The position numbers and the translations under genes are program-made. From Hamadaea sp. (lineage in GTDB: Bacteria; Actinomycetota; Actinomycetes; Mycobacteriales; Micromonosporaceae): 64,000 bases of DNA. Under the pieces are notes generated by a model. That model saw only the letters and a program-made list of their open reading frames with translations. It ran no database searches and had not been told where the DNA came from. The stretch covers positions 558,001 through 622,000 of the forward strand of contig NZ_JABFVK010000013.1 in the NCBI RefSeq assembly GCF_013362815.1, read 5' to 3'. Position 1 is the first letter of the stretch. Each line of letters starts with the position of its first letter. Shown here one piece after another: positions 8,227-16,622 of the stretch.

Positions 8227-10919
8227 CCGGTCTCGCCGGCGTACCGCTGACGACGATGCTGCCCGATCTCGGGCCGCTCGCCGGCCTCACCCCGACCGCC
8301 GCGTACGCCGCGGCGCCGATCCCCGACGTGAAGCTGACCTGGCTCGAAGGCGCGCCAGGCAGCTCCGCCACCACCACCTGGGGTACGCCGTGGCCCCGCG
8401 GAACCGTCCCCGGCGACCAGTCCTTCCAGCTCACCGCCCCGGACGGCAGCGCGGTGCCGGTGCAGAGCTGGCCGTTGGCGTACTGGCCGGACGGGACGCT
8501 CAAGTGGAGCGCGCACGCGACCGCCGTGGCGAACCCGGCCGCCTCCTACACCCTGGCCGCGGGCGCTTCGGCGAACCCGGCAACCGCCGTGAAAGTCACC
8601 GATCAGCAGAGTTACCTCGACGTCGACACCGGCGTCATCCGGGCACGCATCCGCAAGAGCGGCCGCGAACTCATCAGCCAGATCTGGCGTGGTGACGTCG
8701 AGATCGCTCGCAAGGGCGTACTGGTCAACCTGCGCCAGGACCACATCGAGGAGGACGAGGAGAAAGCCGTTCCAAGGGAGCGCTTCGAGAGTGCGATCAG
8801 TTCGGTGACGGTCGAGCAGTCCGGCCCGGTCCGGGCGGTCGTCCGGATCGAGGGCACGCATTCGAACGAACGCGGGAAGTCGTGGCTGCCGTTCACCGTC
8901 CGGCTGTACTTCTACGCCGGCGCGGAGAACGTCCGCATGATGCACACCTTCGTCTACGACCGCGACGGCAGCCACGACTACATCGCCGGACTCGGCGTAC
9001 GCTTCCGGGTCCCGATGCGGGACGCGGCGTACGACCGGCATGTGCGCTTCGTCGGCGACGGCCACGGCATGCTCACCGAGGCGGTCAAGGGCATCACCGG
9101 CCTCCGCCGCGATCCCAGCGCCTCGGTACGCGCAGCCCAGGTCGCCGGAGCGAAACTGGCTGATCCGTCCACTTGGGACCAGCGGGTCACGACGCGGCTT
9201 CAGTACGTCCCCGAGTGGGGCGACTACACGCTGAGTCAGCTGTCCGCCGACGGGTTCACGCTCAAGAAGCGGACCAAGAAGGGCTACGGCTGGATCGGCG
9301 TCGACCAAGGACGCCGCGCCTCCGGCGTGGCCTACGTCGGCGGCGTGAGCGGCGGCTTCGCCTTCGGCCTGCGCGACTTCTGGCAGCGGCACCCCACGCA
9401 GCTCGACATCCGGCAGGCCCACACCGACGAAGCCGAGGTCACCGTCTGGCTGTGGTCACCCCAGGCCGAACCGATGGACATGCGGTTCTACCACGACGGC
9501 ATGGGCCAGGACACCTATCCCGAGCAGCTCGAAGGCCTCAACATCACCTATGAGGACTACGAGCCCGGCTTCGGCACGCCGTACGGCATCGCGCGTACCA
9601 GTGAGCTGACCTTCTGGGCGCTGGCGGCGACTCCGTCGGCCGACCGGCTCGCCGACATCGCGGATCAAGTGCGTACGCCGCCGCAGCTGATCAACCCCGT
9701 CGCACACCTCGTCGACAGCAAGGTCTTCGGCGGGCTGTTCGCGCCGGTCGACCGCACCCACCCGGTCAAGGCGGTCATCGAAGACCACCTGGACTTCCTG
9801 TTCGGCTTCTACCAGCGTCAGGTCGAGCAGCGGCACTGGTACGGCTTCTGGGACTACGGCGACATCATGCACACCTTCGACGAGGACCGCCTGGTCTGGC
9901 GGTACGACGTCGGCGGGTATGCCTGGGACAACTCCGAGCTCTCCCCGGACCTGTGGCTCTGGTACGCCTTCCTCCGCTCCGGCCGCGCCGACATCTACCG
10001 GTTCGCCGAGGCGATGACCCGGCACACCGGCGAGGTCGACGTCTACCACCTGGGCAAGTGGGCCGGTCTCGGCACCCGGCACGGGGTGCAGCACTGGGCC
10101 GACAGCGCCAAACAGCAGCGCATCAGCACGGCGGTGTACCGGCGCGTCTTCTACTTCCTCACCGCCGACGAGCGTACGGGTGATCTCCTGTCGTCCCTGG
10201 TCGACTCGGATCGCACGTTCCTCGTGCTCGACCCGCTTCGCAAGATCCGCACCGAGCCGTACACGCCGGACCCGCACGCGCTGTCCATCGGGCTCGGCAC
10301 CGACTGGAGTGGACTCGCCGCCGCCTGGCTGACCGAATGGGAACGCAACGGGCCCAAGGCCGACATCGCGAAGGCGAAGCTCACCGCGACCATGGAGACG
10401 ATCGCGGCGATGCCGAACGGCTTCGTCACCGGCAGCGGCCTCTACGATCTCGACACCGGCCGGTTCGCCCCGGTGGCCGACAAGACCGTCAGCGTCTCCC
10501 ACCTGAGCGCGATGTTCGGCCAGGTGGAGATCTGCGCCGAGGTCATCGCGCTGCTGGACGTCGCCGGGTTTGAGAACGCCTGGCTCCAGTACTGCCGGCT
10601 GTTCAACGCGTCCAAGACCGAACAGGCTGCCGAGTGCGGGGCCAACTTCGGCAACCTGATCCTCAAGCAGGGGCATGCCCGGCTGACCGCGTACGCGGCC
10701 GTCCGGCTCAACCGCGACGACCTGGCCGCTCGTGCCTGGAAGGAGTTCTACACCGGCGACGGCTACGGTCCCGCACTGCCCTGGACGAGCACTAAGGTGA
10801 CATCCACCCTGAATCCGAGCGAGGCCGCCACCTGGGTGTCGACCAACACGACTGCGCTTTACGGGTTGGCCGCCATCCAGAACCTGGCCCTGATCGGCGA
10901 CAAGATCGTCGCCCCCTAG
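8196..10919 (+). CDS. Exo-rhamnogalacturonan lyase-family / YetA-like protein, Tat-exported paralogue
   Basis: A 907-residue protein beginning 'VEPIKRRTVLAGLAGVPL', a twin-arginine signal, with likely cleavage near 'AYAAAP'. The mature part is collinear with the preceding gene: 'VKLTWLEGAPG', 'YWPDGTLKWSAHA', 'RHWYGFWDYGDIMHTF', 'RHTGEVDVYHLGKWAGLGTRH'. The start is GTG 8196, supported by GGAGG at 8182-8186; it begins 31 bases inside the 3' end of the upstream gene. It should act outside the cell on rhamnogalacturonan backbone, producing fragments for the upstream importer. Family assignment is confident; lyase activity on this substrate is inferred. Confidence 0.8.
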   Translation: MEPIKRRTVLAGLAGVPLTTMLPDLGPLAGLTPTAAYAAAPIPDVKLTWLEGAPGSSATTTWGTPWPRGTVPGDQSFQLTAPDGSAVPVQSWPLAYWPDGTLKWSAHATAVANPAASYTLAAGASANPATAVKVTDQQSYLDVDTGVIRARIRKSGRELISQIWRGDVEIARKGVLVNLRQDHIEEDEEKAVPRERFESAISSVTVEQSGPVRAVVRIEGTHSNERGKSWLPFTVRLYFYAGAENVRMMHTFVYDRDGSHDYIAGLGVRFRVPMRDAAYDRHVRFVGDGHGMLTEAVKGITGLRRDPSASVRAAQVAGAKLADPSTWDQRVTTRLQYVPEWGDYTLSQLSADGFTLKKRTKKGYGWIGVDQGRRASGVAYVGGVSGGFAFGLRDFWQRHPTQLDIRQAHTDEAEVTVWLWSPQAEPMDMRFYHDGMGQDTYPEQLEGLNITYEDYEPGFGTPYGIARTSELTFWALAATPSADRLADIADQVRTPPQLINPVAHLVDSKVFGGLFAPVDRTHPVKAVIEDHLDFLFGFYQRQVEQRHWYGFWDYGDIMHTFDEDRLVWRYDVGGYAWDNSELSPDLWLWYAFLRSGRADIYRFAEAMTRHTGEVDVYHLGKWAGLGTRHGVQHWADSAKQQRISTAVYRRVFYFLTADERTGDLLSSLVDSDRTFLVLDPLRKIRTEPYTPDPHALSIGLGTDWSGLAAAWLTEWERNGPKADIAKAKLTATMETIAAMPNGFVTGSGLYDLDTGRFAPVADKTVSVSHLSAMFGQVEICAEVIALLDVAGFENAWLQYCRLFNASKTEQAAECGANFGNLILKQGHARLTAYAAVRLNRDDLAARAWKEFYTGDGYGPALPWTSTKVTSTLNPSEAATWVSTNTTALYGLAAIQNLALIGDKIVAP

Positions 10920-10932
10920 CCCCCGCGCCTCT

Positions 10933-11001
10933 CGCGTTGATCATGAACCCAGGGTCCGGCTGGACCGGCGTGTCGTCACTGGAAACTCCATGATCAACGC
11001 G
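10933..11001. repeat. Inverted repeat, 13-bp arms, possible terminator
   Basis: CGCGTTGATCATG (10933-10945) is perfectly complementary to CATGATCAACGCG (10989-11001), with a 43-base loop. It begins 14 bases after the stop of the Tat-exported enzyme gene, so it may end the operon. Similar GATCA-containing hairpins occur at 39369-39420 and 63436-63498. Confidence 0.6.
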
Positions 11002-11064
11002 ATGGGCGGTGCGCATGGTGGATTGCGGGCGGCCTCCGGTTGACAGGCAACGTCAAGTGCCCGT

Positions 11065-11163
11065 GATCTGCGCTCGGAGGCCGATTTTCAAGGTCAAGTT
11101 CCCAAGGCATGCGCTCAAGGGCCGCTTCGGCGCAGATCCAGGGAACTTGACCTTGAAAATGGG
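11065..11163. repeat. Nested inverted repeats in intergenic DNA
   Basis: The outer-loop arms ATTTTCAAGGTCAAGTTCCC (11084-11103) and its exact reverse complement (11141-11160) form a 20-bp perfect stem with a 37-base loop, extendable by 3 bases with one mismatch. A second pair, GATCTGCGC (11065-11073) and GCGCAGATC (11130-11138), interlocks with it. This is too long for a simple terminator and looks like a mobile or regulatory palindromic element; no transposase is nearby. Confidence 0.6.
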
Positions 11164-11513
11164 GTCGGAATCGCATACCGGAGGCATTGGATCTTGTGAC
11201 GAGCCGGTGGGGCTCAGATCATGAGGTCGTGAAGGCGACGTCCAAAATGGAGTCGAGGACGAGGTAGCCGCCGAGGCCGACAACGGCGATCGGCGCGATC
11301 GCGGCCAACCCGAGCAGCCGCTCCCGGCCCGAGCGGCCCAAGGCCAGGGGAACCACGTCGACGGCAGTTCGGCGACTATGGCTCTGCGGATCGGCTGGCG
11401 GCGGCCGACTTCTTCGTCGTCTTAGTCTCCTGTGTGGATGTTTCGCCTGAGGTAGCGCGATCGCCCGGGATAGGTACACAATGTCCGACGTCCCTCGACA
11501 TCGGAGCGAATTA

Positions 11514-12095
11514 ATGCGTTGGAAGAACACCCTCGTCGTCCTCGCCGCCACCCTCGCTGCCACGGCCTGCGCCACCCTGATGATCCCCGGGCAGGCGTCC
11601 GCGCACACGTCCGTCGTCAGCGGCTCCGCGCCGTGCGACCAGGCCGGCAAGCGCACTGTGACCTGGACCATCAAGAACAACTGGCACAGCGAGGAAACGG
11701 TGAAGAACCTCTCGCTGAGCCCCAAGCCGCTGGGCGGGGCCGAACCCGGCCTGCCGACCACCATCAAGGAGAACGGCAGCTACACGTTCTCGTATGAGGT
11801 CCCGGCGGACGTCTCCAAGATCTCGATCTCGTTCACCGCGACCTGGCCCGACCGGTATCAGGAGGACGTCAAGGGATCGATCGACAAGGTCCCCGCCTGC
11901 CCGAGCCCGAGTCCGACGCCCAGCCCGGTACGCAGTAGCGCGACCCCGGTGCCGCCGAGCCCCACGCCCAGCAAGCCGACGCTGCCCACCACTGGTGTGG
12001 CGATGCCGCTGCTGTTGGGCGGTGCGCTCGTGCTTATCAGTGGGGGCGTGCTGTTCGCCCTGATCGGCCGTCGCCGCCGCCTGCAGGAGTCGTAG
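11514..12095 (+). CDS. LPxTG-type cell-wall-anchored surface protein
   Basis: A 193-residue secreted protein. A signal peptide occupies residues 1-30 (ending 'GQASA'), followed by a beta-rich domain of about 100 residues with two cysteines (41 and 129), a serine/proline/threonine linker (about 130-155), the sortase motif LPTTG at 157-161, a hydrophobic segment and the positive tail 'GRRRRLQES'. Sortase should cut between T and G and link it to peptidoglycan. No sortase gene is nearby. The ATG at 11514 is chosen over an in-frame upstream start because GGAGCGA precedes it and the signal peptide then begins correctly. The ligand or role of the globular domain is unknown. Confidence 0.8.
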   Translation: MRWKNTLVVLAATLAATACATLMIPGQASAHTSVVSGSAPCDQAGKRTVTWTIKNNWHSEETVKNLSLSPKPLGGAEPGLPTTIKENGSYTFSYEVPADVSKISISFTATWPDRYQEDVKGSIDKVPACPSPSPTPSPVRSSATPVPPSPTPSKPTLPTTGVAMPLLLGGALVLISGGVLFALIGRRRRLQES

Positions 12096-12109
12096 TCCGG
12101 GCGGCGCTA

Positions 12110-12375
12110 TCCCGGGATGACGCGCCATCCCGGGATAGCGGGCCGGCTCGCGCGCCTGGGGAAGCATCATTCCGGGATGGCGGGCTGGGCCCGCGCGCGC
12201 CGGGAAGCGCATCCCGGGATAACGCGGTTATTCGTGCGCGGATAACGACGTTGTCCCGGGATAACGCGCTAAACCCCGTGCGCCAGACCCGTGTGCCAGC
12301 CCCCGCGCGCCAGCCCCCGCGCGCCAGCCCCCGCGCGCCTGACCCCGCGCGCCGGACCCGCGCGCTAAACCCCGC
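12110..12375. repeat. Intergenic 14-bp-period tandem repeats with TCCCGGGATAACGC units
   Basis: This stretch fills the 350-base gap between the surface protein and cytidine deaminase genes. TCCCGGGAT or a one-mismatch form occurs at 12110, 12128, 12170, 12212 and 12254; the last four are spaced exactly 42 bases (three 14-base periods). From 12266 it continues as eight near-identical 13-14-base units of type GCGCCAGCCCCCGC. No protein is evident across it. The same GGGATAACGCG core recurs at 24293-24350. Confidence 0.75.
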
Positions 12376-12410
12376 GCGCCGCGCCGGCAGCGGAGGCGTT
12401 GAATAACGCG

Positions 12411-12439
12411 TTGCCCGGTTCGTAGCTCACTGCCATGAT
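12411..12439 (+). promoter_or_regulatory. Candidate leaderless promoter of the cytidine deaminase gene
   Basis: TTGCCC (12411-12416), a 17-base spacer and CATGAT (12434-12439) lie 6 bases before the GTG start at 12446. Transcription would begin at or next to the start codon, and no ribosome-binding site is visible. Confidence 0.45.
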
Positions 12440-12445
12440 CGGCTC

Positions 12446-12889
12446 GTGGATCTTGATCAAGAACTCTTCGACGCCGCGGTCGCGCAGCTGGAGCGCCGTT
12501 GGCCGGCCGACGAGCCCGGTGGCGCAGCGGCGATGTATCTGGACGACGGCCGGATCGTCACGAGCGTCGGGCTCGACAACGTCAACGGGGGAGTGACGCT
12601 GTGCGGTGAGACCGGCGCGATCTGTCAGGCGTACACGTTGGATCGGCGGGTCACCGCGTCCGTCTACGTATACCGCGAGGTCGGTGGCGAGCCGAAGGTG
12701 CTCGCGCCGTGCGGCATCTGTCAGGAGCGGCTGGCCATGTGGGGACCGGATGTCCAGGTCGCCGTCCCCGATCCCGACGCACCGGCGGGATGGTCGGTCC
12801 ACACCCTGGCCGAGGTGCATCCGTACTACTGGGCGAAGGCGTTCGCGGACGGTCAATGGCCGCCGACCAGCCTGCACACCGCACCCTGA
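12446..12889 (+). CDS. Cytidine/blasticidin deaminase-family protein
   Basis: A 147-residue zinc-dependent nucleoside deaminase of the cytidine deaminase fold. The zinc site is visible as 'LCGETGAICQA' (C-x-E, with catalytic Glu) and 'APCGICQERL' (PC-x-x-C). It would deaminate cytidine or deoxycytidine to the uridine form in the cytoplasm, for pyrimidine salvage; blasticidin-type or other substrates remain possible because this short form is less typical than classical Cdd. The GTG start is supported by a promoter 6 bases upstream. It is convergent with the pectate lyase gene, separated by a terminator. Confidence 0.75.
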   Translation: MDLDQELFDAAVAQLERRWPADEPGGAAAMYLDDGRIVTSVGLDNVNGGVTLCGETGAICQAYTLDRRVTASVYVYREVGGEPKVLAPCGICQERLAMWGPDVQVAVPDPDAPAGWSVHTLAEVHPYYWAKAFADGQWPPTSLHTAP

Positions 12890-12902
12890 CGGGAAGCACG
12901 GT

Positions 12903-12927
12903 GGGGGCCGTCGGTCGGACGGCCCCC
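12903..12927. terminator. Bidirectional hairpin terminator
   Basis: GGGGGCCGTC (12903-12912) and GACGGCCCCC (12918-12927) form a perfect 10-bp stem with a 5-base loop between the convergent deaminase and pectate lyase genes. Confidence 0.7.
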
Positions 12928-12940
12928 GCGACTGTGCTGG

Positions 12941-14515
12941 TCAGGAGGCGTACGTCTCGAATTCGCCGACTCGGGGCGTCGCGCTCGAACTGGTGATCCG
13001 GAAGACGACCTTGGTCATCGAAGTGGCGGTGAAGGTGATGGTGCCCGCGCCGCTGCCCGACTTCAGGACTGCGCCGGTGTCGTTGTTGATGAGCTGCCAG
13101 GACCCGATGGCTCCGACGCCGCCGGAGGCCTCCCGGATGACGACTCGCGAGATGGTCTTGGCGGTGCTCCACTTGATCGCGATGTCGCCGGTCGACCCGG
13201 CGGGTGACCAGTAGGTGCTCATGTTGGCGTCCCGGACGTTGCCGTAGCTCGTCCCGTCGGCCTTGCTCGACCCGTCCGAACCCGCGCCGATGCTGAGGTT
13301 GGTCCCGCTCGGCGAGCTGGTGGGCGAGCTGGTGGGAGAGGTGGTCGGCGACGCCGACGCGGTGGGTGACGGCGTCGCGGAGCGACTCGGGGAAGCCGTC
13401 GGAGACTGCGCGCTGCAGCTGCCGTTGGACTCCAGCAGACCCTTGTTCGCCCCCGCAGTCTGGCTGACGATGCTGGGTACGCAGCTGGCCGCGTCGAGCT
13501 GGTACGCGTACGGGATGCTCACCGTGGTGGTGGACGGCATACCGGGGCCGGCCGGGTTGGTCTCGCTGTCCGGGCTCGACCACGTCACGTTGTCGAGGAT
13601 GTTGCCGCTGGCCTGCCAGGTGCCGGCTGCGCTGGTGTAGAACGTGCCCAGGACGTCGTGCGAGTCCTTGAAGTAGTTGTTCTCCACCTTCGCCTTGGCG
13701 CCGGCCCGGGAGTTGATGCCGGACTCGTTCAGGCTCACGTAGGAGTTGTTGTAGATGTGCGCGATGCCGCCCCGCAGCAACGGCGTACGCGAGTCGATGT
13801 TGGTGTACAGGTTGTGGTGGAACGTGACGAAGCCATTGGTCGTGTCGGTCTCGCTCGACCCGATGAGCCCACCACGTCCGGAGTTCCGCAGGATGCTGTA
13901 GGACAGCGTCACGTACTGGGTGTTGTCCTTCATGTCGAACAATCCGTCGAAGCCCTCGGCCTCACCGCCCGATGCCTCCAGGGTGGCGTGGTCGACCCAG
14001 ATGTTGCGGACGTCGGTCTCCATGCCGATGGCGTCGCCGCCGTTCGAGGTGGGCGAACCGGACTTCTTGACGTTGCGTACCGTCACGTTGCGGATGATGA
14101 TGTTGCGCGACTCTCGGATGTGGATGCCCAGCTGGTCGAAGATCGCGCCACTGCCGACGCCGATGATCGTGACGTTGCTGATCTGCTTCAGCTCGATCTT
14201 GTCGGCCGCGGTGTTGCAACTCGCGCCGGAGACCTGGGTCGTGTTGCCGTGGTTGATCGTGCCCTCGACCTCGATGATGATCGGGGTGCTGCTGCTGGCG
14301 CGGTTGCAGAGCGCGGCGTGGATGGCGGTGCCGGTGGTGGCGCGTACGGTCTGCCCGCCCGCTCCGCCGGTGGTTCCGCCGTTCTGGGTCGCGTAACCCG
14401 TGGCGGCGCCGGTGGCGGCGGACGCCTGAAGCATCGGCAGGGCCACCCCGGCAGCAGCGGCGGCCAGCGAGGCGGCGGCGGCCGCGAGCCAACGCCATGC
14501 GATCGGTCGTTTCAT
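12941..14515 (-). CDS. Secreted pectate lyase (PL1) with C-terminal carbohydrate-binding-like domain
   Basis: A 524-residue exported protein. The signal peptide runs to about residue 34 ('LQASA'). A parallel beta-helix pectate lyase domain follows (about 35-360), with PL1 hallmarks 'GGDAIGMETDVRNIWVDHATLE', 'DGLFDMKDNTQYVTLSYS' (Ca-binding aspartates) and 'VTFHHNLYTNIDSRTPLLRGG'. A serine/threonine/proline linker (about 365-400) leads to a domain of about 120 residues resembling F5/8-type or CBM modules ('YGNVRDANMSTYWSPAGS'). It cleaves polygalacturonate outside the cell by beta-elimination, complementing the rhamnogalacturonan cluster. A LacI-type palindrome lies 68 bases upstream of its start. 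Confidence 0.9.
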   Translation of the reverse strand: MKRPIAWRWLAAAAASLAAAAAGVALPMLQASAATGAATGYATQNGGTTGGAGGQTVRATTGTAIHAALCNRASSSTPIIIEVEGTINHGNTTQVSGASCNTAADKIELKQISNVTIIGVGSGAIFDQLGIHIRESRNIIIRNVTVRNVKKSGSPTSNGGDAIGMETDVRNIWVDHATLEASGGEAEGFDGLFDMKDNTQYVTLSYSILRNSGRGGLIGSSETDTTNGFVTFHHNLYTNIDSRTPLLRGGIAHIYNNSYVSLNESGINSRAGAKAKVENNYFKDSHDVLGTFYTSAAGTWQASGNILDNVTWSSPDSETNPAGPGMPSTTTVSIPYAYQLDAASCVPSIVSQTAGANKGLLESNGSCSAQSPTASPSRSATPSPTASASPTTSPTSSPTSSPSGTNLSIGAGSDGSSKADGTSYGNVRDANMSTYWSPAGSTGDIAIKWSTAKTISRVVIREASGGVGAIGSWQLINNDTGAVLKSGSGAGTITFTATSMTKVVFRITSSSATPRVGEFETYAS

Positions 14516-14582
14516 TCCTGTCTCGCCTTCGTAGCGGGTGGACTGCGGAGGGCACCCGGGGCAGGGTGGTCATACCGCAGGG

Positions 14583-14596
14583 GGAAAGCGCTTTCC
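14583..14596. promoter_or_regulatory. Perfect LacI-type operator upstream of pectate lyase gene
   Basis: GGAAAGCGCTTTCC is a perfect 14-base palindrome with the central GCGC-type core typical of LacI-family operators. It lies 68 bases before the pectate lyase start, in the divergent region shared with iolC. A second, imperfect palindrome GTGAAAACGTGTCAAC is at 14621-14636. Repression of pectate lyase in the absence of pectin sugars is inferred. Confidence 0.6.
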
Positions 14597-14728
14597 GGCA
14601 GCTGGACGATATCGGCGCATGTGAAAACGTGTCAACGAATTGCGGGAATCCTGCAACAAACCTGCACATGGCCCGATGGTCGCATCGATTATTCGCACTA
14701 TCGGACGTCAGAATGTCAGGACAATGAG

Positions 14729-14761
14729 TTGACATCGCGCTTGTGGGCTAGAAACCTAGCC
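14729..14761 (+). promoter_or_regulatory. -35-like element and palindrome upstream of the iol operon
   Basis: TTGACA at 14729-14734 is followed by GGCTAG (14746-14751), a 4-base centre and CTAGCC (14756-14761). The palindrome covers the expected -10 region, so it is a plausible operator for inositol control; a clear -10 hexamer could not be fixed. Confidence 0.4.
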
Positions 14762-14796
14762 ACGTAAGCACTCGGGTCTTGGGGAGGAGTTCGAGG

Positions 14797-15756
14797 ATGC
14801 GGACGGTCAGCCACGACCTCGTCACCGTCGGCCGGATCGGGATCGACCTGTACCCGCTGCGATCGGGCGTACCACTGTCCGAGGTGGACACGTTCGCCCG
14901 GTTCCTCGGCGGCAGTGCGACCAACGTCGCCGTGGCGGCGGCCCGGCTCGGGCTGCGCTCGGCCGTCGTCTCGCGTACCGGGGACGATCCGTTCGCGGGG
15001 TTCGTCCACACCGCCCTGCGCGGCTACGGCGTAGACGACTCCTTCGTCACCCCGGTCGAGGGCCGGAAGACCCCGATCACCTTCTGCGAGATCTTCCCGC
15101 CCGACGACTTCCCCATCGTCTTCTATCGCGATCACGCTCCGGACCTGGTGATCCGCCCGGAGGAACTCGACGCCGACGCCCTGGGCGCGGCCCGGATCGT
15201 CTGGCTGACCGGCACCGGGCTCTCGGCCGAACCGAGCCGGTCCGCGCACGCGGCGATCCTCGGTCTGCGCCGGGGGAACGCCGGGGAGACTGTGCTCGAC
15301 TTGGACTACCGCCCCATGCTGTGGCCGGATCGTGCCACCGCCGAGCGGGAGGTACGCCAGGCGCTGGCCGCCGGTGCGGTCACCGTCGCGGTCGGCAACC
15401 GCGAGGAATGCGAAGTCGCGACCGGGCGGAGCGATCCCGATCAAGCCGCGGACGTGCTCCTCGGACACGGCGTACGCCTTGCGATCGTCAAGCTGGGCCC
15501 GGCCGGGGTGCTGGCGAAGACGTCCGTCGGGCAGCGTCTCGTGGTGCCGCCCCGCCCGGTCGAGGTGGTCAACGGGCTCGGTGCCGGGGACGCCTTCGGC
15601 GGCGCGCTCTGCCTCGGGCTGCTCCGGGGCTGGCCGCTCGACGAGACCCTGCGCTTCGCCAACGCCGCCGGTGCCTACGTCGCCGCCCGATTGGCCTGCT
15701 CCGACGCCATGCCCACCACCGACGAGGTGTACCAGTTGATGGGAGAGACCCGATGA
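14797..15756 (+). CDS. iolC: 5-dehydro-2-deoxygluconokinase
   Basis: A 319-residue PfkB-family sugar kinase that phosphorylates 5-dehydro-2-deoxy-D-gluconate in myo-inositol degradation. Visible are the N-terminal 'GRIGIDLYPLRSGVPLSEVDTFARFLGGSATNVAVAAARLG' arrangement characteristic of IolC and the PfkB catalytic signature 'NGLGAGDAFGGAL' with the base Asp. The start is ATG 14797, preceded by GGGGAGGA at 14781-14788. It is the first gene of a four-gene operon joined throughout by four-base overlaps. Confidence 0.92.
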   Translation: MRTVSHDLVTVGRIGIDLYPLRSGVPLSEVDTFARFLGGSATNVAVAAARLGLRSAVVSRTGDDPFAGFVHTALRGYGVDDSFVTPVEGRKTPITFCEIFPPDDFPIVFYRDHAPDLVIRPEELDADALGAARIVWLTGTGLSAEPSRSAHAAILGLRRGNAGETVLDLDYRPMLWPDRATAEREVRQALAAGAVTVAVGNREECEVATGRSDPDQAADVLLGHGVRLAIVKLGPAGVLAKTSVGQRLVVPPRPVEVVNGLGAGDAFGGALCLGLLRGWPLDETLRFANAAGAYVAARLACSDAMPTTDEVYQLMGETR

Positions 15757-16622
15757 GCTCCGACGACGAGATCCGGTCGCTGGTCCGGCAACGTGCCGGG
15801 CGGCCGGAGCAGGTGGCCGAGGCCGCCGCCGGTCGCCGCCGCCCGGTGGGCTGGGGTGAGCAGCGGCTGATGATCATCGCTGCCGATCACCCGGCGCGCG
15901 GCGCGATCGGCGTACGCGATCGGCCGGACGCGATGGCGAGCCGGGTGGATCTGCTGCGGCGGCTGCGGACGGCGTTGTCCCGGCCCGGCGTGCACGGTGT
16001 GGTCGGCACCGCCGACATCGTCGAGGACCTGCTGCTCATGGGCGAGCTCGACGACCGGCTCGTGATCGGTTCGATGAACCGGGGCGGGCTGACGGGCACC
16101 GTGTTCGAACTGGACGACCGGTTCACCGGCTACGACGCCCGGACGATCGCCGAAATGGGGTTCGACGGCGGCAAGATGCTGTGCCGCATCGATCCCGGCG
16201 ACCCGGGCACCGCCAGCACCTTGGAGTCCTGCGGCCGGGCGGTCACCGAACTGGCCCGGCTGAAGATGATGGCGATGGTGGAACCGCTGCCCGTGCGGCG
16301 GGCCGACGGCCGGGCGGTGCTGGACGCCGATCCGGACGCGCTCATCCGTGCTATCGGCGTCGGGCAGGCGCTCGGGGCGTCGTCGGCGTACACCTGGCTC
16401 AAACTGCCCGTGGTCGAGGACATGGACCGCGTGCTGGAGGCCACGACGCTGCCCGTCCTGTTGCTCGGCGGCGACTCCGGCGGTGAGCAGACCTATAACG
16501 CCTGGCAGAAGACGCTGACCAACCCCGGCGTCCGCGGCTTGGTCGTGGGGCGCGCGCTGCTCTATCCGCCGGACGACGACGTCGCGGCCGCAGTCGACGC
16601 CGCTGCGGCGATGGTGCGGTGA
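15753..16622 (+). CDS. Cgl0158-type (beta/alpha)8 aldolase-like protein of the iol operon
   Basis: A 289-residue TIM-barrel protein of the kind found next to iolC in corynebacteria and other actinobacteria (Cgl0158/cg0198-like). It contains 'MIIAADHPARGAIGVRDRP' and 'TVFELDDRFTGYDARTIAEMGFDGGKMLCRIDPGD', resembling DhnA/class I aldolases, and a C-terminal phosphate-binding-like 'VLLLGGDSGGE'. It may act as the 2-deoxy-5-keto-gluconate-6-phosphate aldolase, since no IolJ-type gene is seen; that function is inferred from position. It overlaps iolC as ATGA. Confidence 0.75.
   Translation: MSSDDEIRSLVRQRAGRPEQVAEAAAGRRRPVGWGEQRLMIIAADHPARGAIGVRDRPDAMASRVDLLRRLRTALSRPGVHGVVGTADIVEDLLLMGELDDRLVIGSMNRGGLTGTVFELDDRFTGYDARTIAEMGFDGGKMLCRIDPGDPGTASTLESCGRAVTELARLKMMAMVEPLPVRRADGRAVLDADPDALIRAIGVGQALGASSAYTWLKLPVVEDMDRVLEATTLPVLLLGGDSGGEQTYNAWQKTLTNPGVRGLVVGRALLYPPDDDVAAAVDAAAAMVR

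Larger units (their letters stand above)
10920..11513. other. Intergenic region with inverted repeats; weak minus-strand small ORF
   Basis: This gap of about 590 bases holds two inverted-repeat structures (listed separately) and no convincing gene. On the minus strand, 11356-11219 could encode a 45-residue peptide with one hydrophobic segment ('LLGLAAIAPIAVVGLGGYLVL'), starting at GTG, but it has no ribosome site; I do not call it. The last 50 bases contain the leader of the LPxTG protein gene with GGAGCGA before its start. Confidence 0.5.

Noticed and set aside
11009-11224. A small plus-strand protein across the nested inverted repeats
   Set aside because: The frame is built from the palindromic element and has no start signal or coding bias.
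11219-11767. Minus-strand gene opposite the LPxTG protein
   Set aside because: Most of it is antisense to a signal-peptide gene with good start signals; only the last 45 codons are membrane-like, and they have no ribosome site.
12266-12375. CRISPR-like short repeats
   Set aside because: The units are contiguous 13-14 bases long without spacers, and no cas genes are nearby.
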